Positions 18,350 to 27,717 of a stretch of DNA of 64,000 bases are shown here, one piece after another (within the stretch, counting starts at the first letter, position 1; every line of letters begins with the position of its first letter). The translations under genes were made by a program, and so were the position numbers. The notes beneath the pieces were generated by a model. The model ran no database searches and was not told where the DNA came from. It was given only the letters and a program-made list of their open reading frames with translations. The DNA is from Devosia aurantiaca (lineage in GTDB: Bacteria; Pseudomonadota; Alphaproteobacteria; Rhizobiales; Devosiaceae). The stretch is from assembly GCF_011058215.1 (NCBI RefSeq), contig NZ_JAALFG010000002.1, positions 558,001 to 622,000 of the forward strand, in the 5' to 3' direction.

Positions 18350-18672
18350 GCCCGCAAGGGATATGGCGATAAACGGTCATTGTAATAAACCCATCGGACC
18401 CGGGGCAGTACCCGGCGTCTCCACCATCTCCTCCCGAAAGGGGTGAGCCAATGGGGACGAAACAGGATCGACGAGGGCGTAAAGAGTGTGCTTTTGCTCG
18501 GTGAGGTACCACCGTTATCGGTCCGAAACTTATAGTTGCTAATGACAACAATAAGGCTCCAGTCGCTCTCGCCGCCTAAGCGGTGCTAGCATTGGGAAAT
18601 TAAGTCCTCCGCCCCTAGCCGGGCGACAGGCGGGGTTCGCAGGCACCTGGCAACAGAAGCCTGCACTTCCTT
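18350..18672 (+). ncRNA. ssrA: Transfer-messenger RNA, two-piece (circularly permuted) form
   Basis: Rescues stalled ribosomes. The gene is permuted as in other alphaproteobacteria: the acceptor piece comes first and ends in encoded CCA (18424-18426); a 26-base spacer that is removed follows; the coding piece starts at 18453. The acceptor stem GGGGACG (18453-18459) pairs with CGTCTCC (18416-18422), including the G3-U pair (18455 with 18420) that alanyl-tRNA synthetase reads. CCGGGGCAGTACCCGG upstream is the T-arm region. The tag frame is inside the coding piece. The 3' end is approximate, after a GCAGGC/GCCTGC stem. Confidence 0.93.
18538..18579 (+). other. tmRNA tag reading frame
   Basis: Thirteen codons from the GCT resume codon to TAA read ANDNNKAPVALAA. 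The A-N-D-N start is typical of alphaproteobacterial tags and is where SspB docks in Caulobacter; the ALAA end is the ClpX recognition signal. The middle differs from the rhizobial and Caulobacter tags I know. Confidence 0.9.
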
Positions 18673-18772
18673 TCATAGCCCATCAGCCGCTTCGCCTTTG
18701 TCCTTGAAATCTTGGGGAACGTAGGGCTGATATGGGCCGTTCGGGAATCGAAGACCCGGTAGGAGTTGCGTC

Positions 18773-19258
18773 ATGGCCGAAGACTATTTGCGATACGACA
18801 TTCTCGCCCAGGAAGCCCTGCGCGGCGTCGTGCGCAAGGTTTTGGCTGAAGTGTCGCGGACGGGCCTGCCCGGCGACCACCATTTCTTCATTTCCTTTGC
18901 CACACGGGCGCCGGGCGTACGCATTTCCGAAGAACTGCTCAAACAGTACGACAAGGAAATGACCATCGTCCTGCAGAACCAGTATTGGGATCTCAAAGTC
19001 ACCGAGAGCGCCTTCGAAGTCGGCTTGAGCTTCAATGGCCAGCCGGAAATTCTGGTGATCCCCTTCTCGGCCATCAAGGGCTTCTTCGACCCCTCCGTGC
19101 AGTTCGGCCTGCAGTTCGATCCGGCCACCGCTGGCCGTGACGACGGCGAAGCCGCGGCCGATGCGGCCACGATTGCTGCCGCGGAAACCAGCGATACCCC
19201 GGCAGAGCAGCCGGGCGAAAAGGTCGTCAGCCTCGACGCCTTCCGCAAAAAGCCCTGA
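18773..19258 (+). CDS. sspB: ClpXP adaptor SspB (alpha type)
   Basis: 161 residues. Alphaproteobacterial SspB brings ssrA-tagged proteins to ClpXP for degradation. The domain spans about 1-120: LRYDILAQEALRGVVRKVL, GLPGDHHFFISFATRAPGVRI, VLQNQYWDL, FEVGLSFNGQPE and AIKGFFDPSVQFGLQF. A low-complexity Ala/Glu linker follows, and then the C-terminal KVVSLDAFRKKP, the short ClpX-docking tail found in the family. The ATG at 18773 has a GGAG site. It lies 100 bases downstream of ssrA on the same strand, so the tagging RNA and the adaptor for the tag are neighbours. Confidence 0.93.
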   Translation: MAEDYLRYDILAQEALRGVVRKVLAEVSRTGLPGDHHFFISFATRAPGVRISEELLKQYDKEMTIVLQNQYWDLKVTESAFEVGLSFNGQPEILVIPFSAIKGFFDPSVQFGLQFDPATAGRDDGEAAADAATIAAAETSDTPAEQPGEKVVSLDAFRKKP

Positions 19259-19272
19259 CAGCATGGGGACCC

Positions 19273-19504
19273 ATGGATAAGCGGTCCTTCTCCATCGCCG
19301 GCCACCGCACCTCGATCGCGCTTGAGGCAGACTTTTGGCGCGGGCTCGAAGCCATGGCCTCCGAACGAAGCATAAGCTTGGCCGGTCTCGTCCGCGAAAT
19401 TGACGAAACGCGAGAAACCGCAAATCTGTCGTCGGCAGTCAGGCTCGCCGTGCTCGGCTGGTATCGGGCAAAAGCTGAGCCAAGTGCCCCTCAAAATCGA
19501 CTGA
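19273..19504 (+). CDS. Ribbon-helix-helix domain protein (frame altered near its end)
   Basis: About 76 residues of the RHH_4 family often found near sspB: KRSFSIAGHRTSIALE forms the DNA-binding strand, followed by two helices (FWRGLEAMASERSISLAGLVREI). Probably a DNA-binding protein; the target is unknown. As sequenced the frame runs on to 19626 through the antisense of the AsmA gene. Removing one A from the run at 19493-19496 ends it at TGA 19502-19504 and at the same time ends AsmA at 19491, so the shorter version is preferred. It starts 14 bases after sspB. Confidence 0.75.
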
Positions 19505-22500
19505 TTGACGCCATTGCCCATCGGCTGGTTGACCTGCGGTTGGAAATCGAAGGCACCGGGCGTAACCGTTGTCGTCGGCGCGGGAGCTGGCGTCGGCTGG
19601 GGCTCCTGCGCTTGCTGCTGTTGTAGCTCAAGGGCACGAGCCGCTTCCTCAGCCGCAATCCGCGCGGCCTCCGCCTCGGCTCGTTGGCGCTGCTGTTCGG
19701 CGATCAGGCGATTGCGCGCCTCGGCCGCCTCCCGCTGCCGCGCCTCGTCCGCAATGCGCGCTTCCTCGAGACGGTCGACCTCAAGCTCGTTCGCCCGCAC
19801 CTGGATGGCAGCGACCATTTCAGTAAGATCCACCCTAATTTCAGGAGAAGCCAGCGTGCCGCCGATCGTTGTGACGATACGGGCAGTATCTGCCTGAACG
19901 AGGCCGTTGGGATCCACATAGTCGCGCGGTGTCAGAACGAACGACCCATCGAGCCCCAGCCGAGCGAGAATGAGGTTTAGGCTGCCCGCAAGGCTCCGCC
20001 CTGCCCCTCGATGATGAGGTTTGCAAGCCGAGCCGTCCCACCGGCAATGGTAAAGGCGCCTTGCGCCAGGTCGGCGGTGAAGTCGCCTTGCGAGAGACCA
20101 AGCCCGGTCAGAGTTTCAAGAGTATCGGCATCGGTATTGAGCGGGTCGTCGATGGCCGCGACTGTCGGGAACACCGAAGGCGAAAGACCGGTCGCGGCAA
20201 AATCGGCAACGGAGAAGTTGCCCTCGCCGGTCATGGCGCGCATCACATCGGCCAAGCTGGCGCCGGTGCCTTCGAACTGGAGGCCACCATCGACCAGCCC
20301 CGCAAGTCCGCTGGCGAGCGGACCGGGCGTCAGCGCATCCAGATCGACCCCGGCGAGCGTCACCCGACCCGAAAGGGTCCGGTCGGTGAGCGGTCCGGAA
20401 CAGCAGAGCGTCACATTCATCGCCAGCGTACCGGCTCCGATGTCGGCCTGGAGATTCCGCAGGTTGATCGCATCCGCGTCCCAGCCATAGCTGAACTCGG
20501 TTGGGCCGAACACATCAACGCCATTGGCCGTGACTTTGCCAGCATTGATCGAAACATCGCCACGCGATGAGCGCTGCTCTGTATCAGCCGCAAGCGGCCC
20601 TTCCGGCCACGGTCCGGTCTCCGGCGCCACACCAAGCAGCGCCTCGGTTCCGAAAAAGGCTGCAGCGAGACCGCCCGCATCCAGCGCATCCGTTTCGAGC
20701 GACCCGGACCAGCTGGGCATTTCGCCGGTGCGGCCCAGCGTCAGCGTGCCGCGCACACCTTCGTTGCCGACCACGGCGGAAATATTGTCGAGAACCACGG
20801 AGGTGGTGCCATCGAAGCGAAGGGCGGCACTTGCATCCACCGCACCAAGGCTGGCGCCAGCCGCGCCCGCTAGCGCGGCTAGACCATTGCCGGCGTCGAG
20901 TTGCGCCTCCAAAGTTCCCGCACCACTGATCTGGCCGTCGGCTGCCACGGCAAGGTCGCCGAAATAGCTCAGCGACTGACCGCCTTGGCTTAAGGCCACC
21001 CGGCCCTCGAAGCCTTCCGTGGCGCTACCGTCCACAAAGAGGCTCGCAACCAGCGGCTCCGGACCATCGAACAGCACCCGATCGGCAAAGCCGAACTGTG
21101 ACTGCACGGCGTCTGCCTGACCCTCTAGCGAAGCAACCAGACGGAGGTCCCCTGTCGTGAGCGCCGGCAGGCCATCCGCCATCTCGGCACGCAGATCGAA
21201 GTCCCCTTCCCCCAACGTCCCGCTCAGGGTCAAAACCTGAGCCGCGCCCGTGTCGCCATCGCTGAGCACAAATTGCAGCGCAGCCGGCCAAGCGCCGGCA
21301 AGACCCTGCTGCCACTCGAAGGGGAGACCGGCAGCCTCATAGATCAGCTCCAGAGCCGGCGAATCGGCTTCCAAGACGTCGATGTCGCCAGACCCGGTGA
21401 TCCGTGGAGCGTTCAGCGCTCCGGCGATGCTTGCTTTGCCATCGACGCTCAGACCGCCCCAGCCCGCGACGTTCAGCTGGGAGAAGGAAAAAGTCTCGGG
21501 CGACCACTGCGCGTCCGCGACGAGGTCGACCGCCGGCAGGCCTAGGACATCGACACTGTCGGCCACGAGGCTGACGCTGCCATGCGGGAAGGAATGACCA
21601 AAGCTCGTATCGGCCACATTGGGCAACAGGGCCTGCAACGCTGCCGTTTGCGTGGCGCTCAGCGTGCCCAAAGTAGCCTTGCCGTCAAAGCGCGGTTCGT
21701 CGCCAAAACCGATCCGCATCTCAACCGAATGCGTCTCGCCCGAGAAGGTAAAGCGCCCCCAGTCAGCCCGAAGGCATTGCCCGCCAGCAACAGCCGGCCG
21801 TTTAGGCTGCCGGGTTGGTTAAAGAGGGGATTGTTGTCCTGCGGCTTGCGCCAAAGAGCTGACAGCGCATCGAGCCGCTGCGACGTCATCGCCAGGTCGC
21901 CCGCAAAGCCCGCGCTCCCGGCGTCGCTCGTCACCGTGCCCGAAACGCGCAGCTCCGTCTCGCCGGGAAGGTTCGCGACCGCCTGTTCGATGGCCCAGGA
22001 ACGGCCATCCGTCGTGGCGTCGATCCGCACGTTGCGCAAGGCAAAGCCGCGCAGCGTCGCTTCGGCGAGATCGATACCCAGCCGTCCCGGAATAGGAGGC
22101 AGGGGCGGCGCCGAAACCTCGCTCAGCAAGCGCACGAATTCATAAGGCAACTCGCCGGGGATTTCAGTGGCATCGCGGGGCGGCAATGCAAAACCCCGCC
22201 CGAGACCACGGCATCGAAGCTGTTGCGGGTGCCGAATTGCACGCTGGCAGCGCCGGTAAGCCGGGTCGCAGCGCGGTTTTCGTCCGGCATCAGGGTGAAA
22301 CCGCTGAGCACGGCGCGATCGGTCGACGCAGTAACCTTGCTCTCCAGCACCAGGTCGCCTCGGATATCGTCGGCCGCTTCCACACCAGGCGGAGCTTGGC
22401 GATAGGTCAGCGTGCCGTCAAATTTGGGCGCCATGCCAGCCGTAAGAAGTCCCTCGGCGCTGACGGAATAAGCATTGGCCACTTCCCGCAAGGATGCAGA

Positions 22501-23112
22501 AAGCCGCGAAATGCCTTCCGCGTCGCCCGGACCCGTGCTGAAGCGCACATCGTAGCGGCGCTCGCCATAGTCGGCGAAACCCTGAAACTGGAAGGGTCCG
22601 GTAAAGCTCGCCAATCGGAAGTCGCCGTCCACCCGCTCCGCGGCATAGACTTCTTCCGATCGCAGATCGGTCAGCCGGACACGCCCATTGGTGATCCGCG
22701 CCTGGCTCAGGACCACGCCGGCGCCACCTCCGGCAATGTCGATGCCACTGCTGAAAAAACCGCTCTCATCGAGCACCAGTTCGACCTGCGGCTGGTTAAG
22801 CGTGAGGGCGGTGACGGTGTAATTGTCGCGCAGAAAATCGACCAGGGCGAACTCGGCTTCCACGGCCTGGACGGTCGCTGCCGGGGACTCGATATCTCCG
22901 ACCACGACGTCGGAGAATTCGAGCCGCGGCGTCGGCAACAGCGAAAACGAAATATTGCCCCGAATCGAAACATCGGCGCCAAGAACCCCGGTGGCCAGCT
23001 CCTCCATGCGGTCGCGATAGTCGCTCCACTGGATAAAGCGCGGCGCAATAAAGGCGCCTGCCAGCACCATGATGGCCAGAACGCCGACGATGATGTAGAT
23101 GCGATTAAGCAC
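19491..23112 (-). CDS. AsmA family membrane-anchored protein (several frameshifts)
   Basis: One protein of about 1,200 residues, now split over four frames. The N-terminus MLNRIYIIVGVLAIMVLAGAF is a membrane anchor followed by the AsmA start (PRFIQWSDYRDRMEEL, ISFSLLPTPRLEFSDV). A long repetitive beta-rich periplasmic region follows, then LADVMRAMTGEGNFSVAD, typical of the AsmA C-terminal domain, and finally a Glu/Ala/Arg coiled coil (ARIADEARQREAAEARNRL) and a Pro-rich end. Breaks lie at 22190-22193 (A4), 21756-21760 (C5) and about 19981-19987, and one-base repairs restore the frame each time. AsmA-like proteins are thought to move phospholipid between membranes; the role here is inferred. 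Confidence 0.85.
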
Positions 23113-23348
23113 TGTGGCCGTTCGTTTATGCTAAGAACCTGGCGCAAGTGTATGCACTTGCAGCCCTTGTGCAAGCCGGTGCCGCAGGAATTGACAGCGC
23201 GGTCCCAATCGCGCGTGACGTCCATGTGAGCGGCTGCGCTTCTATACAGGGCCCCTCGCCATCCCTATATTGAAACGAGAACAAATCAAGATTCGTCAAG
23301 GTCTGGCATGCCGCCTATCGCGGCGCCGGCCCCGGAACAAAGCACCGC

Positions 23349-25692
23349 ATGCCCGAACCTCTTCCCCTGCACCGCCCGCAAGGCGGTCCGATTACCAGCC
23401 AACTGAAACGACAGGCCGCGCCGGCGCCGGAATATCTGGCTGGGCTCAATCCGGAACAGCGTGACGCCGTATTGACGACCGAAGGCCCGCTTCTGGTTCT
23501 GGCCGGTGCAGGGACGGGCAAGACCCGTGTGTTGACGACCCGCATCGCCCATCTCCTCAACGAGCGCAGGGCTTGGGGCAGCGAAATTCTTGCGGTGACC
23601 TTTACCAACAAGGCCGCCAGCGAAATGAAGAAGCGCATTCATGCGCTGGTGCGGACGCTCGACGGCTTACCGTGGATGGGCACGTTCCACTCCATTTCGG
23701 CCCGCATCTTGCGGCGCCATGCCGAACTGGTCGACCTCAAGCCGCAGTTCACCATCCTCGATACCGACGACCAGATCCGCCTGATCAAGCAACTGCTTTC
23801 TGCTGAGAACATCGACGAAAAGCGGTGGCCCGCGCGGCAGTTCGCGGGAATGCTGGACGCCTGGAAAAACCGCGGCTGGTTGCCGAACGACGTGCCGGTC
23901 GCCGAAGGCAGCTTCTTTGCCAATGGCAAAGCATTGCGGCTATACGCCGATTACCAGGCGCGGCTCAAAGTGCTGAACGCCGCTGATTTTGGCGACCTGC
24001 TGCTCGAATGCATTCGCCTCTTCCGCGAAAATCCGGAGGTCCTGGCGGAGTATCACCGCAAGCTGAAATACATGCTGGTCGACGAGTACCAAGACAGCAA
24101 TACGGCCCAGTATCTCTGGCTCCGCCTGCTGGCGCAGGGCAAGCCTGCCCCGGAAGCCAATATCTGCGTCGTGGGCGACGACGACCAGTCGATCTACGGC
24201 TGGCGTGGCGCCGAGGTCGACAATATCCTGCGCTTCGAGAAGGACTTTCCCGGCGCCAAGGTGGTCAAGCTCGAGCGTAACTATCGGTCTACCGCCAATA
24301 TCCTCAAGGCAGCCTCAACCCTGATCGCCTTCAACGAAGGCCGGCTCGGCAAGACTCTCCACACCGATATCGCCGAGGACGGCGAAAAGGTCTCGGCGAC
24401 CTTTGTCTGGGACAGCGAAGAAGAAGCGCGCACGGTCGGCGAAGAGATCGAGCAGTACCAGCGCCAGGGCGAAAGTTTGAACTCCATGGCGATCCTCGTG
24501 CGCGCGCCTCGTTCCAGATGCGCGAATTCGAAGAACGCTTCATCACGCTCGGGCTGAACTACCGCGTCATTGGCGGTCCGCGCTTCTATGAGCGCAAGGA
24601 AATCCGCGACGCGCTCGCCTACCTGCGCCTCGTGGCGCAGCCGGCCGATGACCTCGCCTTCGAGCGCATCATCAATGTGCCCAAGCGCGGCCTGGGGGAC
24701 TCGACCGTCAACATGCTGACCGCAACCGCGCGGCACCAGCGCGTACCGCTGCTCACCGCAACACGGCTGATGATCGAGACCGAGGACCTCAAACCCAAGC
24801 AGCGCACGACATTGCGGGCACTGGTGACGCAGTTCGACGACTGGGCCTACCGCGCCGAAACCCTGCCGCCCTATCAGCTTGTCGAGCAGATCCTGGAGGA
24901 AAGCGGCTATATGGACATGCTGGCGGCCGACAAATCCGCCGAAAGCGAAGGCCGCAAGGAAAACCTCAAGGAACTCAGCCGCTCCATGGAAGAGTTCGAG
25001 ACCTTGGGCGGCTTTCTGGAACACATCTCGCTTGTCATGGACCGCGACAGCGCCGACGCCAGCGACGCCGTTTCCATCATGACCATGCATTCGGCCAAGG
25101 GCCTGGAATTCGAAACCGTGTTTCTTCCCGGCTGGGAGGATGGCACCTTTCCCAGCCAGCGCTCAATGGACGAAAGCGGTCGCGCCGGTCTCGAGGAAGA
25201 ACGCAGGCTCGGCTATGTCGGCATCACGCGCGGCCGCAAGCGCGTGCGCATCTCTTCGACGCAAAACCGCCGCATCCACGGCTTATGGCAAAGCGCAGCC
25301 CCTCGCGCTTCCTCGATGAACTGCCACCGGACGCTGTCGAAGTCATCCAGACCGGCTCCTCCTACGGTGGCTACGGCTATGGCGGCGGTACCTCTACCCG
25401 CTTCAACAAGGCCGACCCGTTTGAAAGCGTCTATGAAACGCCCGGCTGGCAACGGGCCCGCGCGCAGCAGGCCACGCGCAAGGGCGGTGGGCCGCTCACC
25501 ATCGAAGGCGAACTGGTGGCCCGCTCCGTCGACCTCGGCGGCCAATCCAGCGGCTACGCTCTGGGCGACCGGGTCTTTCATCTGAAGTTCGGCTATGGCG
25601 ACGTCAAAAGCATCGAGGGCAACAAGCTCACCATCGAGTTCGAGAAGGCCGGCACCAAGAAGGTGCTGGAGAGCTTCGTTAAGAAGGGCTAG
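23349..25692 (+). CDS. uvrD: UvrD/PcrA-type ATP-dependent DNA helicase (two frameshifts)
   Basis: 3'-5' superfamily 1A helicase for nucleotide-excision and mismatch repair. About 781 residues once repaired. Motifs: LNPEQRDAV (Q motif), LAGAGTGKTRVLT (Walker A), MLVDEYQDSN (Walker B), VVGDDDQSIYGWRGA (motif III), LERNYRST (IV), MTMHSAKGLEFETVF (V) and YVGITRGRKR (VI; usually ITRA). The frame breaks near 24503-24509, before FQMREFEERF, and at 25299-25302, where C4 instead of C5 separates IHGLWQSAA from PSRFLDELP. The C-terminal 45 residues (GDRVFHLKFGYGDVKSIEG) are the Tudor-like domain. Divergent from the AsmA gene. Confidence 0.92.
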
Positions 25693-25749
25693 CGCCCTTG
25701 TACTAAGCGCAACCCTTCCCACATCCTCCGCACCAACAGGAGGATACCC

Positions 25750-26067
25750 ATGATCATCTCGACCACGCCCACGCTCGAAGGCCGTCCGATCCGCGACTAT
25801 CTCGGCATCGCCACGGGCGAGGTGATCGTTGGCGCCAATATCTTCAAGGACCTTTTCGCCGGCATCCGCGACATCGTCGGTGGCCGTGCTGGTGCTTATG
25901 AGTCGACGCTCCGCAGCGCGCGCGAGCAAGCCTATCGCGAGCTCGCCGAAGAAGCCCGGCGCATGGGAGCGGACGCCGTAGTCGGCGTCGACATCGATTA
26001 CGAGGTCGTCGGCCAGAACGGCTCGATGCTGATGGTTTCGGTGTCGGGCACGGCGGTCAAGCTCTAG
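25750..26067 (+). CDS. YbjQ/UPF0145 family protein
   Basis: 105 residues, with [32 protein letters not shown] at the start and [12 protein letters not shown] near the end, the hallmarks of the small YbjQ family, which forms pentameric rings and has no assigned biochemical role. ACAGGAGGATACCC before the ATG is a strong ribosome site. It lies between uvrD and prmA on the same strand. Confidence 0.9.
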   Translation: MIISTTPTLEGRPIRDYLGIATGEVIVGANIFKDLFAGIRDIVGGRAGAYESTLRSAREQAYRELAEEARRMGADAVVGVDIDYEVVGQNGSMLMVSVSGTAVKL

Positions 26068-26125
26068 CCATTGACTTGGCGGCCTCTCCTGCCCCAATGG
26101 GCCCAAACCATTTCAGAGGCCGCCA

Positions 26126-26994
26126 ATGTCCGTCGACCAGCTCTCCGTTTCGCTTACCAAGGAACAGGCCTACGCCCTTGTCGACGCCGTGGCCGAGCGC
26201 GAAGAGCTGGCGCTGACCGCCTCTGCACACGAAAACGAGGACACTGGCGAATGGGTATTTGAAGCCGCCTGCGACAGCCCGCCCGACCTTGAAGCCTTCA
26301 ACGCTCTGGCGCAGCAAGTGCTGGGCGGCACGGTGCAATTTTCGGTCGAGCCGATCGACCCGGAAGTCAATTGGGTCGCCAAGTCGCTGGAAGGCCTGGC
26401 GCCGGTCACCGCTGGCGGTTTCTACGTCTACGGCAGCCACGAGACCAGACCGATCCCGGAAGGCCTGACGCCGATGCGCATCGATGCGGCTCAGGCCTTC
26501 GGCACCGGTCATCATGAAACTACGACCGGGTGCCTCGAAGCCATCGAAGCCGTGCTCGCCAGCAAAAGCCCGAGCGACATGATCGATGTCGGCACCGGCA
26601 CCGGCGTGCTCGCCATCGCCCTTGCCAAGCGCACCGGCAAAAAGTTCTCGCCACCGACATCGACCCGATCGCCATCACCACGACCATCGAGAATGCGCGC
26701 GACAACGATGTCGGCGAGCTGATCGAGACACTGGTGGCCACCGGACTGGATCACCCCGCAATCGCTTCGCACGCGCCTTACGACCTCGTTGTCGCCAACA
26801 TTCTTGCCGGCCCGTTGGTGGAACTGGCGCCCGGCATGGGCGTAATCACCCAGGCAGGTGGCACTGCCATCCTTTCGGGCATCCTCAACACCCAGGCAGA
26901 CGGCGTGATCGAGGCCTACCAGCGATCAGGCTTCACCCTGCGCGATCACCTCAAGCGCAAGGACTGGACAACGCTGGTGCTGGAAAAGCGTTAG
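26126..26994 (+). CDS. prmA: Ribosomal protein L11 methyltransferase PrmA (one frameshift)
   Basis: Trimethylates ribosomal protein L11. About 290 residues after repair. The N-terminal substrate-recognition domain is followed by PMRIDAAQAFGTGHHETTTGCL, MIDVGTGTGVLAIALAKR (SAM motif I), ATDIDPIAI and VVANILAGPLVELAP (the N-I-L-A-P-L motif). The frame breaks at the A5 run 26639-26643; adding one A gives ..TGKKVLATDIDP.. Repeat copy A lies just downstream. Confidence 0.92.
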
Positions 26995-27013
26995 CTCAAA
27001 ACTGCAGCTTCTT

Positions 27014-27110
27014 AGACCTCATGGTGAGCTTGTCGAACCACGAGGTCGCGCGAGTGGAGCATCGAGTGCCACGACCTCGTCCTTCGACTGGCTCAGGATG
27101 AGGTCTACTG
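27014..27110 (+). repeat. Dispersed palindromic repeat, copy A
   Basis: About 97 bases just after prmA, one of three similar copies in the window (others at 33591 and 39356), all in the same orientation. It begins ACCTCATGGTGAGC, continues GTCGAACCACGAGGT, and ends CCTTCGACTGGCTCAGGATG then AGGTCTACTG. Two hairpins are possible (CCTCATGGT with ACCACGAGG; CCTCGTCCT with AGGATGAGG). Confidence 0.85.
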
Positions 27111-27146
27111 AAGCTGTCGTCTGTGGAGAGCGAAAGCAAACGGCAC

Positions 27147-27179
27147 AAAAACAAAATCCCCGAAGCAGGCTTCGGGGAT
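27147..27179 (-). terminator. Terminator after the small 43-residue protein genes
   Basis: ATCCCCGAAG and CTTCGGGGAT pair around a 4-base loop; on the minus strand the stem is followed by TTTGTTTTTG. It lies 35 bases past the stop of the first small gene. Confidence 0.8.
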
Positions 27180-27213
27180 CGGGGCTTGATCGTCAGCTAG
27201 TGCTGCAGCAGCC

Positions 27214-27345
27214 TCAGGGGCGCTTGGTTACCGCGCCGATCAGCTGGTGCTGCATGCGGTAGCTGACCTGGCGGGTGGCTTCGCGGCTCCGGGCGTCGAT
27301 AAGGCCACCCAATGCGCTGCGGAAACCATTCTTGCTCTCAGTCAT
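27214..27345 (-). CDS. 43-residue small protein, first of a related pair
   Basis: Begins MTESKNGFRSALGG and contains DARSREATRQVSYRM; ends in KRP. GGAGTGGAAA lies before the ATG. It has exactly the same length as the small protein upstream (27465-27596) and aligns with it without gaps at 10 identical positions, including K5, N6, F8, A11, R19, R21, A23, R25 and V27. Basic and probably helical. I do not know a function. A terminator follows. Confidence 0.65.
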   Translation of the reverse strand: MTESKNGFRSALGGLIDARSREATRQVSYRMQHQLIGAVTKRP

Positions 27346-27464
27346 TTTCCACTCCATGCGACGGACAGGTCTATTGCCATCCGACATCCTCTATCTAGGC
27401 TGTTCGCGCCACCTTGGTTAGGGGGTCGCCGGCAAGCCAGCCATGCCGAAGATGCACAGCGTCC

Positions 27465-27596
27465 TTAACGGCTATTCACCTTGTTGCGGGCACCATGGTC
27501 ACGCTCGTACTGCGCGACATAACGCTCCGCCTGACGGGTGCGGCCCTCGACGATGGCGTCGAACGCACGCTGAAAGAAATTCTTGTCCTTGTTCAT
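27465..27596 (-). CDS. 43-residue small protein, second of a related pair
   Basis: Begins MNKDKNFFQRAFDAIVEG and contains the EGRTRQAERYVAQYE stretch. A similar (A/G)RTRQAERYV segment is found in small conserved proteins of Hyphomicrobiales of unknown role. The rest is charged and likely alpha-helical. GGAGACGAAAA precedes the ATG. Its neighbour at 27214-27345 looks like a diverged duplicate. About 120 bases separate the two. Confidence 0.65.
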   Translation of the reverse strand: MNKDKNFFQRAFDAIVEGRTRQAERYVAQYERDHGARNKVNSR

Positions 27597-27717
27597 TTTT
27601 CGTCTCCGCGATCCATGCCCTTAAGATAGGGTCCGGGCGCGCGTACACCAGCGCCTGAGACTCACGACAGCCATGCCCGCTGCGCATGCAAAACCCGGCC
27701 TTGCGTCAGGAAAAATC

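Noticed and set aside
18384..18426. tRNA gene suggested by the CCA end
   Set aside because: No anticodon arm; the segment is the acceptor piece of the permuted tmRNA, with the matching half downstream at 18453.
27014..27110. Repeat copies as protein-coding (a frame reading LMVSLSNHEV)
   Set aside because: The frame is not maintained between the three copies, whereas the hairpin arms are; treated as non-coding repeat.
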